A stretch of DNA of 64,000 nucleotides from Mixia osmundae IAM 14324 (Eukaryota; Basidiomycota; Mixiomycetes; Mixiales; Mixiaceae). Of this stretch, positions 22,143 to 34,873 are shown in pieces. How positions within the stretch are numbered: the first letter of the stretch is position 1; every line of letters begins with the position of its first letter. The DNA lies in the NCBI RefSeq assembly GCF_000708205.1, contig NW_014575553.1:122101-186100 (forward strand). Direction: 5' to 3'. The position numbers were made by a program, and so were the translations under genes. The notes under the pieces were generated by a model. That model did no database searches. It saw nothing but the letters and a program-made list of their open reading frames with translations, and was not told where the DNA came from.

Positions 22143-24931
22143 ATGCCCGCAGACGGCAGCTATCAGGACCTGCCGACATCACCAGATGAGGCAGCAGCCG
22201 CAGAGCTTGCCAGGATTCTGCAGAGTCAAGCTCGCTTGGCAGCAGGCATTGCACATGCTGGCGAGGATTCGCTCCAGTATGGCTCTTCGGGACCCTACAT
22301 GCCACAGCATCAGGGCTATCCTCACCCCGGTGCGGACACCAGTGATCCCGAGCGCAACGCGAGATACTCTCAGCAGCTTGCCACGCAGGACTACGGTGGC
22401 AGCGGTGGCATTGGAGGCCAGGAATATTACTACTATGATGCCCGCCCCAGACCGCCGATGGTCTACGCTGCGCCACAACAGCAGCAGCAGCAGCAGCTGA
22501 CCGGATACTATCCCGCACCGCCGCAAATCTACCCTGGTGCACACATCCCGCCCTACATGGTCTACGATCAGATGTATCCCTACCCTATGAGCGCGGGTTT
22601 GCCGCCATCGCAGCAAATCTCGCCTGCCTATATGTTCGCCCAACATCATCCTCCGATGCAGCACAGTCAATCATTCCAGCAACAAGAGTATCCAGTGCAT
22701 CATCGCTTGCCGCTGCAGCAACAGCATCAGCAGCACCAGCAGCAGCCTCTGCGCGAACAGCAGGCTCGTCGGGACAACAGACCGCCGATCAGGCCAGCGG
22801 CGTCGACGAGCCACAGCTACCGAGATTCGCCTTCGTATGCCTCTCCGCCACCGAGTGGACTCGTGACGCCCATGCAAGACCTGCGTGGTGGTTCTGCGGC
22901 TACCATGACGCCGTCGAGCTCACCCGAGAACACGCTCGGAGGACACACATCGACCTATAGTGGTTCACGCAGTCAGTCGGAATCTTTGGTGTGCTGCTTG
23001 TCCTGCCCTGACCATTCCATTCGATAGGCTACGCGACCTCACCCTCGCTAGGCGCACAAGCCGATGATTACCATTCGTCAAGCTTCAGCAGCGCTGCGAC
23101 TTCGCATGCCCGACCTCCGCGATACAACACGCCAGGCCAGCAGTCGAACAACCCCCCGCTCTCGCTCAATCGTGGCTCGCTGGCTCGAGAGAAGATGTAT
23201 GCACTCATTCACGACCGACCGCCGCCTCAGAGATTCGCCCCAAACGCACGGCACGAGCCGCAGCTCTACAAGACGCTGCCGAGACCGCCTGCACATTCTG
23301 CCTGGGTATGTGCTGTCTGTCCTGGGAATATGATTCCACTAATGCTCGAGCCTCAGGCCATGTGGGTCGGCAACGTATCGTACGACGTTACGCATGACGA
23401 GCTGCTGAACTTCTTTGAAAGTCGCAAGGCACCGGTGAACTTACTCTCGCAAGACGAGATCGCACAGCTTCGCAACAAATCGCACGCTGATCCCGATGGG
23501 CCACAGCCACGTATGACTGACGAGGATCTCGCGACTTGCGGTGTCGAGAGCGTTCACCTCATCCTTCGATCTAATTGCGCCTTCGTAAATTACATCTCGG
23601 ACATACATCTCCAGGTCGGCATAAAAACATCTCACGGCGTGCGTCTCCGTCGGGAAGATCAGCGATGCAAAGAATTTGTCTGTCGCGTCAGAAACAAAGA
23701 CGACGGGACAAAGTCGGGCGTAGGCACCCAGCGAGGCAAACAGATGCACCAGACATATATCGCGTCGAAGCAGGCGGCGGATTCTGACCAGGCAGAATCG
23801 CAGTCGACTGTGCCAGAACTGACCGTCGAAAGCGATACCTCTGCCCGAACGCGACAAGTGTCGACATCCACCGTCCATTCTTCCGCCTCGACCTCTTCGT
23901 CTTTCTTAGCTCGTCACTTTCCAAAGCGCTACTTCATCCTCAAATCACACACAGAGGAGGACTTGCAAAAGGCAGTCGAGCATTCGATCTGGAGCACGCA
24001 AAGCCACAATGAACCGGTTCTCGATCGTGCCTTTCGCACCAGTCGGGAAGGTGTTTTCCTCATCTTTGGCGCTAACGGAACTGGTGAATTCTTTGGCTAC
24101 GCTCGCATGGTCGAGCGCATTCTCAAGGGCGACGACTCGAGAGCAAACAGTCGAGCGTCACCACACGCGTCTGCTGACATGCGCGTTCGGGAATTTTCGG
24201 GCTCAAGTTTGAAGCCCAGCATCATTCCAGAAGGCGATGAGCATGGATCGCTCGGGTTAGCAGCTTCGCCACTGCCGATGGCCAGCCCGGCTTCCCCGCA
24301 GGCGACACGACAGCTGCCTGATCGACAGGCAAGCTCTGTGCCTGGCCGTCTGAAACCAGCCGCAGGTGACGAGGCACCTTTGCCCAGCCCGGGCGGTGGA
24401 TATTTCCCAGTAGTAGACTCTGCTGCCAAGCGTGGCTCGACTTGGGACTCGTCATCTTTGCTTGCGCCTTCGAGCGCTGCGACGCCCAATACGACCACTA
24501 CTACGCCTGGTACTGTGACGAGTACCACACCGAGCTCTGCAGGAGGCTTTGCGCGTACCGAAGCCGAGCGAGCGGCGGAGCATAACCGCTTCCTCGAAAG
24601 TCAGGCGAGGGGCAGTCCGAATGAGAACGAGCCCCCCGCTAGTGTGGTTACGGCGAGCGAGGAAGCCAATGAGTCGAGCAGTGACAGCAAGCAGACCCAA
24701 AAGACGCTGAGTGGTGGGCCGCTCGGCTTGTCGAAGCGCGAACCTGGCAGGGCGTTCAAAGTCGAATGGCTGAGCACAACACGTTTGCCGTTTTCGCAAA
24801 TTCGTCACCTCCGGAACAGCTTCAACGAGAATAAAGAGGTCAAGATCAGTAGAGACGGCATCGAACTCGAGCCAGTCGTTGGCGAAGAGCTCCTGCAAGC
24901 ATTTAGTGCGGCGAGCGCTCCGCCTAATTGA
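22143..24931 (+). CDS. RRM and YTH domain RNA-binding protein
   Basis: The N-terminal half is low-complexity, rich in Gln, Pro, Tyr and Ser, with glutamine runs (near 22480 and 22710-22745). A divergent RRM follows, with MWVGNVSYDVTHDELLNFF as RNP2 and LRSNCAFVNYISD as RNP1. The C-terminal YTH domain begins KRYFILKSHTEEDLQKAVEH, includes SIWSTQSHNEPVLDRAFRT and IFGANGTGEFFGYARMVERI. After an insert of about 200 disordered residues it resumes with AFKVEWLSTTRLPFSQIRHL and VKISRDGIELEP, closest in style to the YTHDC1/Mmi1 branch. YTH domains read N6-methyladenosine or specific RNA motifs; fungal members act in mRNA elimination. Introns lie near 22985-23027 and 23304-23355. The first cage tryptophan (SIW) is present; the second is not obvious. 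Confidence 0.85.
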
Positions 24932-26282
24932 TGACAAAACTCTGCGAGGCACATCACACATGCATTCCTGACACACATCACATCTGCACGGACAGCAATC
25001 TCAGTTGACCTGCATGCTCGCCTGCAAGCATCAGTCGCAGAGAATCACCCGCATCAGCACATCAGTGGAACCACCGAACTCGAACAATCAAAGATCTGAA
25101 GAACCTGCGACCAACGTTGTTGCTACCATCAAGCGCTGTGTATATACAAGAGAGCACATCCTTGATCAATTGCATGTCTTGCACGTCTCTGGGCTTTCAT
25201 AGATCTCGTCATGATCACGTCGCGGCTAACTTTTTTGAACAAAAATGGGGGAGGCGAGTGCCGAGCCGGCGGACGAGCGCCTCTTTTTTTTGCGTTCGAT
25301 CGCCTGTCGCGCCAATCTGCGACAGCCTTCTGCGAGCCACAACAAGGCAGTCAGACTGCAGGTTCGGCTTGTCAGGTGGTCGTCGAGCAGATCTCTCAGC
25401 CTCGGCGTCGATCAGAGCAGCCAGGTCGGCTATCGACAGAGGAGTCTCGTTACGTGAGTGTGCCTTTCATCAACGCCAAGTCTTCCTTATCATGCCCCAT
25501 CCTGCGATCGTATGCTCGCATTGCGTGGGCAGGCTCTTGCCCGCGATGGTATGTCTGCATCGGCTGTGCAGCACGCATTTCTGCAGTCGGGGTCATACTG
25601 CCCGACCAGCAGTCTGAACGACGGGCAGTCTGTGCGTGGCTACCGACGAAGTCTGCACGTTGTCTGTGCACGCCTTCTACCCAAGTCGGCCTACCTGTCT
25701 CTGCTGCGTCGAGACCCCTTCCGTACCCTCATACGAGCCTGGGCTGACGATGTTGCTCTGATCTCTTGCTTTGTTTGCTCTCAACGGCATCTGACAACTT
25801 TTCCCTCGCCATCACAACATTGCCGCCCACGATCTCAAATCTGAACGGTCGCACTCGTGACCTCATCGCTGCTCATTGACGCTCACTCGGATATCCTGCG
25901 CGCCAACCCTGCCTGCCCTTGTCGCTTCCACCCCTCTGGGTACCGTGGGGACCGAACACATCACTCGACCGACGACGTGATCGGACGCTGATCATCGTCG
26001 TGTCTTTGACATTGCTGCCTTCGGTCAATCTCGCGCTGGCAACGCTTTTCCTCTCGATCCCTCGCGACTCGTCTCACTCGCGATCTTGCAATCCGATTGG
26101 CTTGCTGGCTCGCTCCGCACTCGCTCGACGACGTGGGATCGCATACCAGGCCATCGACTTGCAGCCCCTTCGAGTCGGGTCCCTTGTCTTGCATAGCTTG
26201 ACGGTTCTATAGGCATGCTCTCTTCAGCCAAACAAAAGGGCGTCTGCTGATATCACTCGTCACGGCTCAGATTTGCGCAAAG
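24932..26282. promoter_or_regulatory. Intergenic region and probable PMA1 promoter/leader
   Basis: 1.35 kb with no recognisable gene. Open frames of 60-180 codons occur but lack family similarity and overlap one another. The last 400 bp (25850-26280) are pyrimidine-rich with repeated CTCGC-type motifs, as often seen upstream of highly expressed fungal genes. It probably contains the PMA1 promoter and a long 5' leader. Confidence 0.5.
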
Positions 26283-29200
26283 ATGGCAGACATCAACGAA
26301 AAGACAGACGCCACAGCGCCCGCTGCAGCGCCAGTCGAGACATCGTCTGCACCTGCGCCCGTGACGAACGCTGCACCCTCACCCGCTGTCCCTAGCGAGA
26401 AGGCTCCAATTGCTGCTGAAAGCGAGAAGCCAGCCGTCGCTGCAGCACCAGCAGAGAAGAAGAAGGGTCGCTATGACAAGTCAGAGGTAGGCAGCGCTGT
26501 CTGTATCGTCTTGCACAGGGGTGACACGCCTTGTCTGTGCAGGAGAAAGAGGTCAAGCAGGAGCATGCCCTCGTTGACATGTCTACCATCGAGCTCAAGG
26601 CCGAAGATCTCGTGCGCTTTATCGCACCTGTACTGCATCATGTACTGATGTTGCGGGCATCCGTGCAGTATGACAAGGACAAGGTTGATCTCGAGCAAAT
26701 CGTCCTCGAAGACGTTTGGGCGCTCCTCCAGGCAAAGGAAGAGGGCTTGACTGACGCAGAAGCCGAGCGACGTGTCGGCATTTTTGGCCCTAACAAGCTC
26801 GAGCACAAGGAGCAATCCGCGCTGCTTCAGTTCCTCTCCTTCATGTGGAACCCCCTCTCATGGGTCATGGAAGGCGCTGCTCTCGTCGCCATCGTGCTAT
26901 CTAACGGTCAAGGCATGCCTCCCGACTGGTAGGCTTCTGCTCGCTTGTTCCGTCCACTTGCTGATCCGCCTTTGCTCAGGGAGGATTTCATCGGTATCGT
27001 GCTGCTCCTGTTCATCAACTCAACCATCGGCTTCGTCGAAGAGCGTAATGCCGGTAATGCTGTCAAGGCGCTCATGGACTCCCTCGCGCCCAAAGCAAAG
27101 GCTAGGCGCGATGGTGCCTGGAAGGAAATTGAGTCGTCCGGCCTCGTGCCTGGTGACGTTGTCTCCTTCAAGATCGGTGACGTCGTGCCGGCGGACTGTC
27201 GTCTGTACGATTCGGTCAATGTCTCTATCGATCAAGCTGCTCTCACCGGTGAATCACTGCCTCAGTCAAAGAAAGTTGGCGATCAGTGCTTCTCTGGTTC
27301 GATTTGCAAGCAGGGCGAAGCAGAGGCCGTCGTCATTGGCACGGGTCCCAACACATTCTTCGGTCGCGCTGCCACTCTGGTTGGTCAGGATGATGACTCT
27401 GCAGGTCACTTGCAAAAGATCCTCGCAAAGATTGGCACATTCTGTCTCATCTCAATCGGTATCTTTGTCCTTGCCGAGATTTTTGTGCTCTACGCTGGTT
27501 TCCGCTTCCAATATCGTCGTGGACTCAACAACATCCTCGTTCTTTTGATCGGCGGCATCCCAATCGCGATGCCGACTGTCTTGTCTGTCACGCTCGCCGT
27601 CGGCGCTCAGCAGCTCGCAAAGTACAAGGCTATCGTTACTCGTATCACTGCCATTGAGGAGCTTGCCGGTGTAACAATCCTGTGCTCTGACAAGACTGGC
27701 ACACTCACTACCAATAAGCTCACGATTGACAAGTCGACCGTCAAGACATACGCAGATGCCGACGCCGAGCGAGTCTGCCTTGAAGCGGCCTATGCATCGC
27801 GAACGGAAAACCAGGACGCAATTGACTCTTGCATCACCGGCTCGATCGGAGATGTCTCGCTCGCTCGCAAGGGCATCAAGGTACTCGACTTCAAGCCTTT
27901 CAATCCGGTCGATAAGCGCACAGAGGTCACTTATCTCGAAGAAGACACCGGCGTGATGAAGCGCGTCACGAAGGGCATGACTGGCATTATCATCGAACTT
28001 TGCACTCGTGGCAAAACTGAAGCTGTCGAAAATCAACTCGAGGCTGACGTCGAGGAATTCGCTCGTCGTGGTCTTCGTGCTCTCGCGGTCGCAAACGAGA
28101 CCGTCACATCCAACGACAAAGAAGGCTCTGGTGATGGCTTCCAGCTCCTCGGTCTGCTCGCCATCTATGATCCTCCTCGCGAAGATACCAAGCAAACGAT
28201 TGACGATGCTCTCTCGCTCGGCGTCAAGGTCAAGATGGCAACAGGTGATCAGCTCGCTATCGCAAAGGAAACTGGCCGCCGTCTCGGTCTCGGTGATCAC
28301 ATGTACCCTGCCAAGGTTCTCAAGGATGGCCCCGCACCCGGCGGCAAGCACATGAGCGTCGACGAGATGATCCTCGACGCAGATGGTTTCGCAGGCGTCT
28401 TTCCGGAGCACAAGTATGAAATCGTTAAACGTCTTCAAGGTCTCGGTCACTTGGTCGCAATGACAGGCGATGGCGCAAACGATGCTCCCGCACTCTCTCG
28501 TGCAAATGTCGGTATCGCAGTCGAAGGTGCAACGGATGCCGCGCGTGGCGCAGCCGATATCGTTTTGACGGAGCCCGGCCTTTCAACTATCGTTCATGCC
28601 ATCCGTCAATCCCGTGTCATCTTCCAGCGTATGCGCAACTACTCCATCTACGCTTGCGCAGTCACGATCCGTATCGTCCTGTGCTTTGCCATCATGGCCT
28701 TTGCCTTCAAATTTGACTTCCCTCCTTTCATGGTGCTGGTCATCGCTCTCCTCAACGACGGCACAATCATGACACTCTCTTTGGATCGTGTGCTGCCATC
28801 CATGACGCCTGACTCGTGGGATCTTGGCGAGATCTTCACGTATGCCATTGCTTATGGCATCTATCTCTCGCTCTGCACGATCGCGCTCTTCCTTGTCATC
28901 GTTCGCACAACTTTCTTCGAAGACAAATTCGGTGTTACGCCCTACAAGGATCACAACGCGTATGGTCTGCACATGGTGCGTCTTACTCACGTCTCAGCTG
29001 CCTATGCTGATGCGGCCGTGTCAGATCATCTACCTCGAGGTCGCACAAATTTCGCAAGCGCTCATCTTCGTCACGCGATCGCATTCTTGGTTCTTCATGG
29101 AGCGACCCAGCGTGGCTCTCTTCGGCGCCTTCTGCCTCGCCCAACTCATCTCCTCCATCATTGCGGCTTATGGTGACTGGTCCGTCAGAGGTTATTCGAT

Positions 29201-29647
29201 CCGCGTCTTGTGCTGACCAACTACTCGCAGGGGATTCTCCCAAGTATCAGGCATCAGCGGAGGCTGGATAGGAATAGTATGGATCTGGAATATCGTCTGG
29301 TTCCCTGTGTTGGACGGCATCAAATTCGGCACACGAGCTCTGATCAATGCCTACAATGCCCGTCGCGCGAAGCGGCCTCAATCGATCAAGCATCAAGAAG
29401 ACGAGAATGGCGTACCACTCACGCGCACCACGTCTCGCGCAGCTTCGATGTATAGCAACCGAACCACCTTCCTCTCTCGATCTCTCGGGGTATGTCTTGT
29501 GTGTGTGTGTGCACGTCGACAATGCTGACTTTACTCTGACAGCGCGTCGGCCTGGGCAACAAGCGAGTGCACATCTCGAACAACGAGCTCCAGCGCTTCA
29601 GCTCACATCAAGCTGCAAGCTCTGGCGCAAAGCTGTCGGGCCAGTAA
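26283..29647 (+). CDS. PMA1: Plasma-membrane H+-ATPase (P3A type)
   Basis: The proton pump that energises the fungal plasma membrane. The N-terminus is Ala/Pro/Glu-rich and Lys-ended. The core shows the actuator motif [15 protein letters not shown], the phosphorylation site [13 protein letters not shown], an ATP-binding region with [19 protein letters not shown], and the hinge [16 protein letters not shown]. About ten membrane segments are visible. Introns lie near 26487-26540, 26608-26669, 26932-26980, 28977-29022, 29179-29230 and 29490-29542. The C-terminal tail is basic and Ser/Thr-rich ([20 protein letters not shown]), ending GAKLSGQ at 29647, and probably inhibits the pump until phosphorylated. 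The core resembles plant and rust-fungus pumps more than yeast Pma1. Uniform C-ending codons suggest high expression. Confidence 0.95.
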
Positions 29648-29857
29648 AAGCGAGGTCTCGGAAAGCCAATCTTTCGATCCTTTCGGCAAAGCTTCGTTCA
29701 CCCTAATCAGAAGCGAATGCGTAGACGCTGTGTATTCTCATCCTAGCATTGCAAGCTTTCGCAAGAGCTCCTCAGACGTGCTTCACAATGACTCGAATGA
29801 TCTGATGGTCTAGTACGACGTGTTCTGTTACGACAACGTGGTTTTTCTCTAGGTAGT

Positions 29858-31031
29858 CTACAGTCTTGCAGAGATGGTTTTTCCTTTGAGAGACTCGTCA
29901 AACGGCTGATCGGTGTAGCCTCTTGCGTGAGAAGGCCCGAAGAGGTAGAACGTGGATCGATCGTACGGCTGCAGTTCGCGATCGTAGGCCAGACGAAGGG
30001 GAAGATCTGGGTTGGAGATGAAGTAGCGGCCGTAGACGACGGCGACGTCCTTTACGTCGGCCACTTGCTTTCCGCTGTCCGCCTTGTAACCACCTGCGGT
30101 AAGGAAAGGACGCGTCTTATCTTTTACTCGCCAAGCATGCAGCATGGGATCGGTGGATTCGCCATTGTCTACGTCAGCATTGCCGCTGATCCTCGATTCG
30201 ACGACATGGAGATAGGCCAGTGATGGGTAGGTGTCGCGGATCCACTCTATAAAGGCGATGTAGTCGTCAGCCTGGTCGGTACTCATGTCGCCGAAAGTCG
30301 AGAAAGGCGACAGGCGGATGCCCGTACGCTCCTGGCCGATCTTGTCGACGATGGCCGACAGACATTGCTTGGGGAAGCGGAGGCGGTTCTCCAGAGAGCC
30401 GCCGTATTCGTCTGTGCGGATGTTTGACTTTTTGGAGATGAACTGGTTGGGCAGGTAGCCGTTGGCAGAGTGAAGCTCGACGAGATCGAAGCCTGCTTTG
30501 CGCGCATTGACGGCAGCCTGAGCATAGTCGGCCACATAGGTCTCGATCTCGTCTTTCGTAAGCGCTCTCGGCTTGGGTTTGTCCGGCAAAGCGACATCTG
30601 ATGCTGACACATAAGGGTAAGGGCCCTCCTTGTTGAGATTGGACGGTTCTGCCTGACGGCCGAGCGCCCAAAGCTGACAGCCTATGTAGCTCTCCTTGGC
30701 GTGCACGGCGTCTGTGATGTCCTTCCAGGCCTTGATCTGTGGCTCGTTCCAAATGCCCGGGACACATTTGTTGCCACCGGCTTGTGGACTGATGAACGTC
30801 GCCTCGGTGAAGAGAAGCGTGCCCGGCACACTCGCTCGCTGGGTGTAGTACTCTGTTGCCAGTTCGGTGTGGACGTGCTCTGTGGTTGCCCTGAATCGAG
30901 TGAGTGGTCTGCGCGCCCGCCCGGCTGTAAGCACAATCCTGGTGCACGAGAAGTACGCACGCCATGATGACTCTGTGCTTGAGCTCGAGTGGACCGACCT
31001 TCATGGGCGTGAAGAGCTTCGAGGAGCCCAT
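29858..31031 (-). CDS. Old yellow enzyme-type NADH:flavin oxidoreductase
   Basis: An FMN-dependent ene-reductase of the OYE family. The N-terminus MGSSKLFTPMKVGPLELKHR and, after one intron near 30935-30996, PLTRFRAT with EYYTQRASVPGTLLFTEATF are family hallmarks. The catalytic pair is in ELHSANGYLPNQF (His and Asn), followed by SNIRTDEYGGSLENRLRFP. The C-terminal part carries the FMN-binding segment VVYGRYFISNPDLPLRL. The protein ends at 29858 with a full-length C-terminus. ATG 31031 was chosen because it begins immediately before the conserved LFxPxKVG. The natural substrate is not predictable from sequence. Confidence 0.92.
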
Positions 31032-31240
31032 TCTGCTGGCCTGCTGGGTGGATTGCAGAGGACGGCCGGCGAGGAGGAGTGTTGGCCACACGACGACGAC
31101 GACGCGCGACAGAGAAATTGACTTGACACGCAGAAAGGCAGCGAGCAGCAAGCCCGCGTGTGCCCGTCCCAGCAGAGGGCCTGTCCTCGAACATCGTCTG
31201 CCCCCAGCTGCGTCATCCGATCACGGGCAAGTGCGACAGC

Positions 31241-34200
31241 ATGCCACTCAAGACCAGCTCGACCCTGCCACCGGCCTCTGATCTCACAGCGACATGGCGG
31301 TTCATCGAGGCTGGCGTCGAGCTCATGATGTCAAAGAATCGAACCGGCATCACCAACGCTCGCTACATGGGCGTCTATACGTCAGCTCCATCCTCCTGCA
31401 GCCGGTCTGAGCTCCCACGCTGAAGCTACGACGAGTCGAGCAGGGCAATTTACAACTACTGCATCTCCTCGAGACTCGTCACCGCCGGTGACGCGACAGG
31501 GCTGGGCAATGCAGGCAGGAGTCAGTCGACGCTCAGTCAGAGCATCACTTGACATGTGCTCAACCACTCTCTCGGCTGGCAGGCGGTGCTCAGCTCATGG
31601 GCTCAGACCTCTACGACAGCCTGAACAAATACCTCGTCGCCCACTTGCGCAGTATCCAGAGGGTCAGCCTACTCCGGCTCTTTCTCCGAATACTTGCATC
31701 TGATGCCAGGCATGATCGGCTGCAGGAAGCGAGTAAGCTGACGAACGAAGAGCTACTCAAATTCTACACCAACGAATGGGATCGCTACACGACCGGCGCG
31801 CTCTACGTCAATCGGTACGTCTCTCGGTGATCACGCCGGAGCAACCTGCTAAATCGGATGTGCAGGCTCTTTACCTATCTCAATCGTCACTGGGTCAAGC
31901 GAGAGAAGGACGAAGGCAGGAAAAAGGTCTACACGATCTACACTGTACGCCAAGCTCCTGTGAGTCTGACGCTATACTCACCCGCGCGCATAGCTCGCCC
32001 TCGTCAAATGGCGCGACACACTGTTCGAGCAGGTACAGAGCAGCAAAGGCCTCACCAATGCCCTCTTCAAGGTCATCGAGAAGCAGCGAAACGGGGAGAC
32101 AGTCGACAACAATCTCATCAAGCGTGCCACAGATTCTTTTGTTGCGCTTGGCATCGACGAGACAGACGCGAACCGTCAGAACCTAGCCATCTACAAGTCT
32201 GCTTTCGAGACCGCCTTCCTTGTAGACACCGAACGCTACTATCGGCTCGAATCCGAAAGCTTTATCGCAAATAATTCAATGACCGACTACATGAAGAAAG
32301 CCGAGGGCCGTCTGAAAGAGGAAGAGGACAGGATCGAGATGCTCCTCCATCCTTCCTCCCGTCGCGAGGTTTGTGTCATTCTCTTTGCCCTCCCACGTCC
32401 AGCTGAGACTACAGAATTGGCTAGATTGTGATGACCTGCGAAAAGGCCCTCGTCCTGGCTCATGCAGAAGCGATGCAAGAGCAGTTCCAGACACTGCTCG
32501 ATAACGAACGTCTGGACGATCTACGGCGCATGTTCAAGCTACTCTCACGTATACCCGACGGACTCTCGCCTCTTCGTCAGCGATTCGAGGTTCACGTCAA
32601 GAAGGCTGGTCAGGATGCCGTCGAACGCGTTGCTGCTCAGGCAGAGGGGATCGTGCGCTCTTCTTAGCTCATCGCCGTACGCATGTTGACCCCTTGCTAT
32701 TTGGGATAGGACGCCAAAGCCTATTGCGATGTCTTGCTCGACGTCTACCGCCGCAATACCTGCCTGAGCACAGAAGCCTTTGCAGGCGATCCCGGCTTCA
32801 GTGCGGCCCTTGACAAGGTCAATCCTATACCCTCTGGTTCTGTTGAGTATTCTGCTGATGCATGTGCCTGTCGGCGCAGGCCTGTCGCGAATTTGTCAAT
32901 CGCAACAAAGCCTGTGCAGGCTCAAGCACAAAGTCGCCAGAGCTTCTGGCAAAATATGCAGACAGCCTGCTCAAGAAGACGAGCAAAGCCGGCGAAGAGT
33001 CAGACGTTGAGGCCGCGCTACTAGATGTGGTCCGTCCTCTTCTTATGCCCTTTCCTTGTGTCACGCTCACTCGAAAGACAGATGACGATCTTCAAATTCA
33101 TCGAGGACAAGGACGTTTTCCAGAAGTTCTATTCGAAATTCCTTGCGAAACGTCTGGTGCATGGCGCATCTGCCTCTGACGACTCGGAAGAGAACATGAT
33201 CTCCAAGCTCAAAGACGCGTGCGGCTTCGAATATACAAGCAAGCTACAGCGCATGTTTCAGGACATGGCCCTCAACAAGGATCTCAACGATGCCTTCAAG
33301 GAACGCATGGCCAACAGCGAATCATCCGCAATGCTTGGTGCGTGTCATCGATGCATGCTCGACGATAGGGTTGTGCTCATGGACCGCTCCCTTCCTACGC
33401 TAGTTGACTTTAGCGTCCTTGTGCTCAGCACAGCTGCCTGGCCGCTGTCAGCTGGTCCGACAGATCTTAAGCTGCCAGCCGAGCTTCTCAAGACGTTTGA
33501 GCGCTTCAAGTCGTTCTACGATACAAAGCACACCGGTCGAAAGCTTAACTGGCTCTGGACACATTGCAAGAACGAGCTTCGGACGACATACACAGCTCAA
33601 AAATACACTTTGATGACGTCGACCTACCAGACTGCCATCCTGCTACAGTTCAACACGAATGGAGACGAGATGGACTATGCTGACATACAAGCCGCCACCA
33701 ATCTCGATAAGGAGATTCTCAGTAACATTTTGAGCAACTTTGTCAAGCAAAAGATTCTCGAAGTCTCCGGCGATCGCTACTCATTAAATCTCCACTACAA
33801 GTCCAAAAAGGTACGATGCAGGTCGCAAGCAGCGCTGGTCGCGTCTCAAGCTTGTCTTCGCACAGATTCGCGTCAATTTGAATGCGCCGCTCAAGTCAGA
33901 GACGAAGACTGAAGCTGCTGAAGTGATCAAGACCGTGGACGAAGACCGCAAGCATCTCATACAGGTTTGCCACCAGGTGGTACCAGCTTGAGACATCATC
34001 TGACTGCGCATACAGGCCGTCATCGTCCGGATAATGAAATCGCGCAAGGAAATGAAGCATCAGCCTCTCATTGCTGTGCGTCTCTTACCATGTAGCAGTC
34101 ACACCAGAACTGATGCGAGCCGATGACATGCAGGAAGCGATTGATCAGCTCAAAGCGCGCTTCACGCCCAAGGTGCCCGCAATCAAGCAAGCCATCGACC

Positions 34201-34320
34201 ATCTCATGGAGCAAGAATATCTTGAACGCGTACGCTTACTTTCCCCTTGGCGCTCACACCTCAGCTCACGCGTCGATGCAGGTCGAAGGTCAGCGAGATG
34301 TATACAGATATTTAGCATAG
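31241..34320 (+). CDS. CUL1: Cullin 1 (SCF ubiquitin-ligase scaffold)
   Basis: Scaffold of SCF E3 ligases (yeast Cdc53). The first exon, MPLKTSSTLPPASDLTATWR then FIEAGVELMMSKNRTGIT, matches the Skp1-binding N-terminus. Later exons give the cullin repeats (LFTYLNRHWVKREKDEGRKK), the cullin-homology domain (KFIEDKDVFQKFYSKFLAKR then LVHGASASDDSEENMISKLK) and the C-terminal winged helix with the neddylation segment VRIMKSRKEMKHQPLI (acceptor Lys within it). It ends VYRYLA at TAG 34318-34320, the usual cullin C-terminus. About ten short introns are needed. Cul1 rather than Cul3/4 is inferred from the N-terminus. Confidence 0.93.
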
Positions 34321-34873
34321 ATCAGACAGAGGTCAGTCTTGCATGCAAGATGGGCTACGAGTCGAGTTTCCATCGAATCTCGGAGCCCGACGCCTGGCAA
34401 TTGCCACCAGATCGGCTTCTCGACATCGCCGCCAGTCACGTAACGTGACCGGCGAGGGTGCGCATCCGTATTGATCAAACGTGATACTGTTGTATGTCCT
34501 CGAGCAACGTCGCTTGTCCGGTCAGAATCGCGACTCCTGTCTCACCCACATTTGCATTTCGGACATTTTCATCGACAAACATTTGTCGGATTTGTTTGAC
34601 GTTTGATCGCTCGAATCGGCAAAATTGGCCGAGGCTTTGCTCTGATGGACGCCTCTCGATAATCTCTGTCGTCTTCGCACGTCGGTGAAGAGCAGTGCTG
34701 GTATGATCCTTTTACGAGACACTGACCGACTAGCTAAGCTCATCGTCCTGCGCCTGACCGGTCAGTGACCATTTCGCCTCTTTCTACTGGCAGCCACGCT
34801 TGGCCTCTCCCTCGCGGCTTGACGACTGCCGCGGCACGGAGCCAGTCAGTTTGCGCAGGCGATCGTCTGGCGA
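34321..34873. other. Intergenic region between cullin and PAS-like genes
   Basis: No convincing gene. Short open frames on both strands lack recognisable motifs. It presumably holds the cullin 3' end and the promoter of the downstream gene. Confidence 0.5.

Noticed and set aside
25211-25747. A 178-codon plus-strand open frame upstream of PMA1 as a gene
   Set aside because: No motif, starts in a pyrimidine-rich region, overlaps other open frames, and amino-acid composition is that of random frames.
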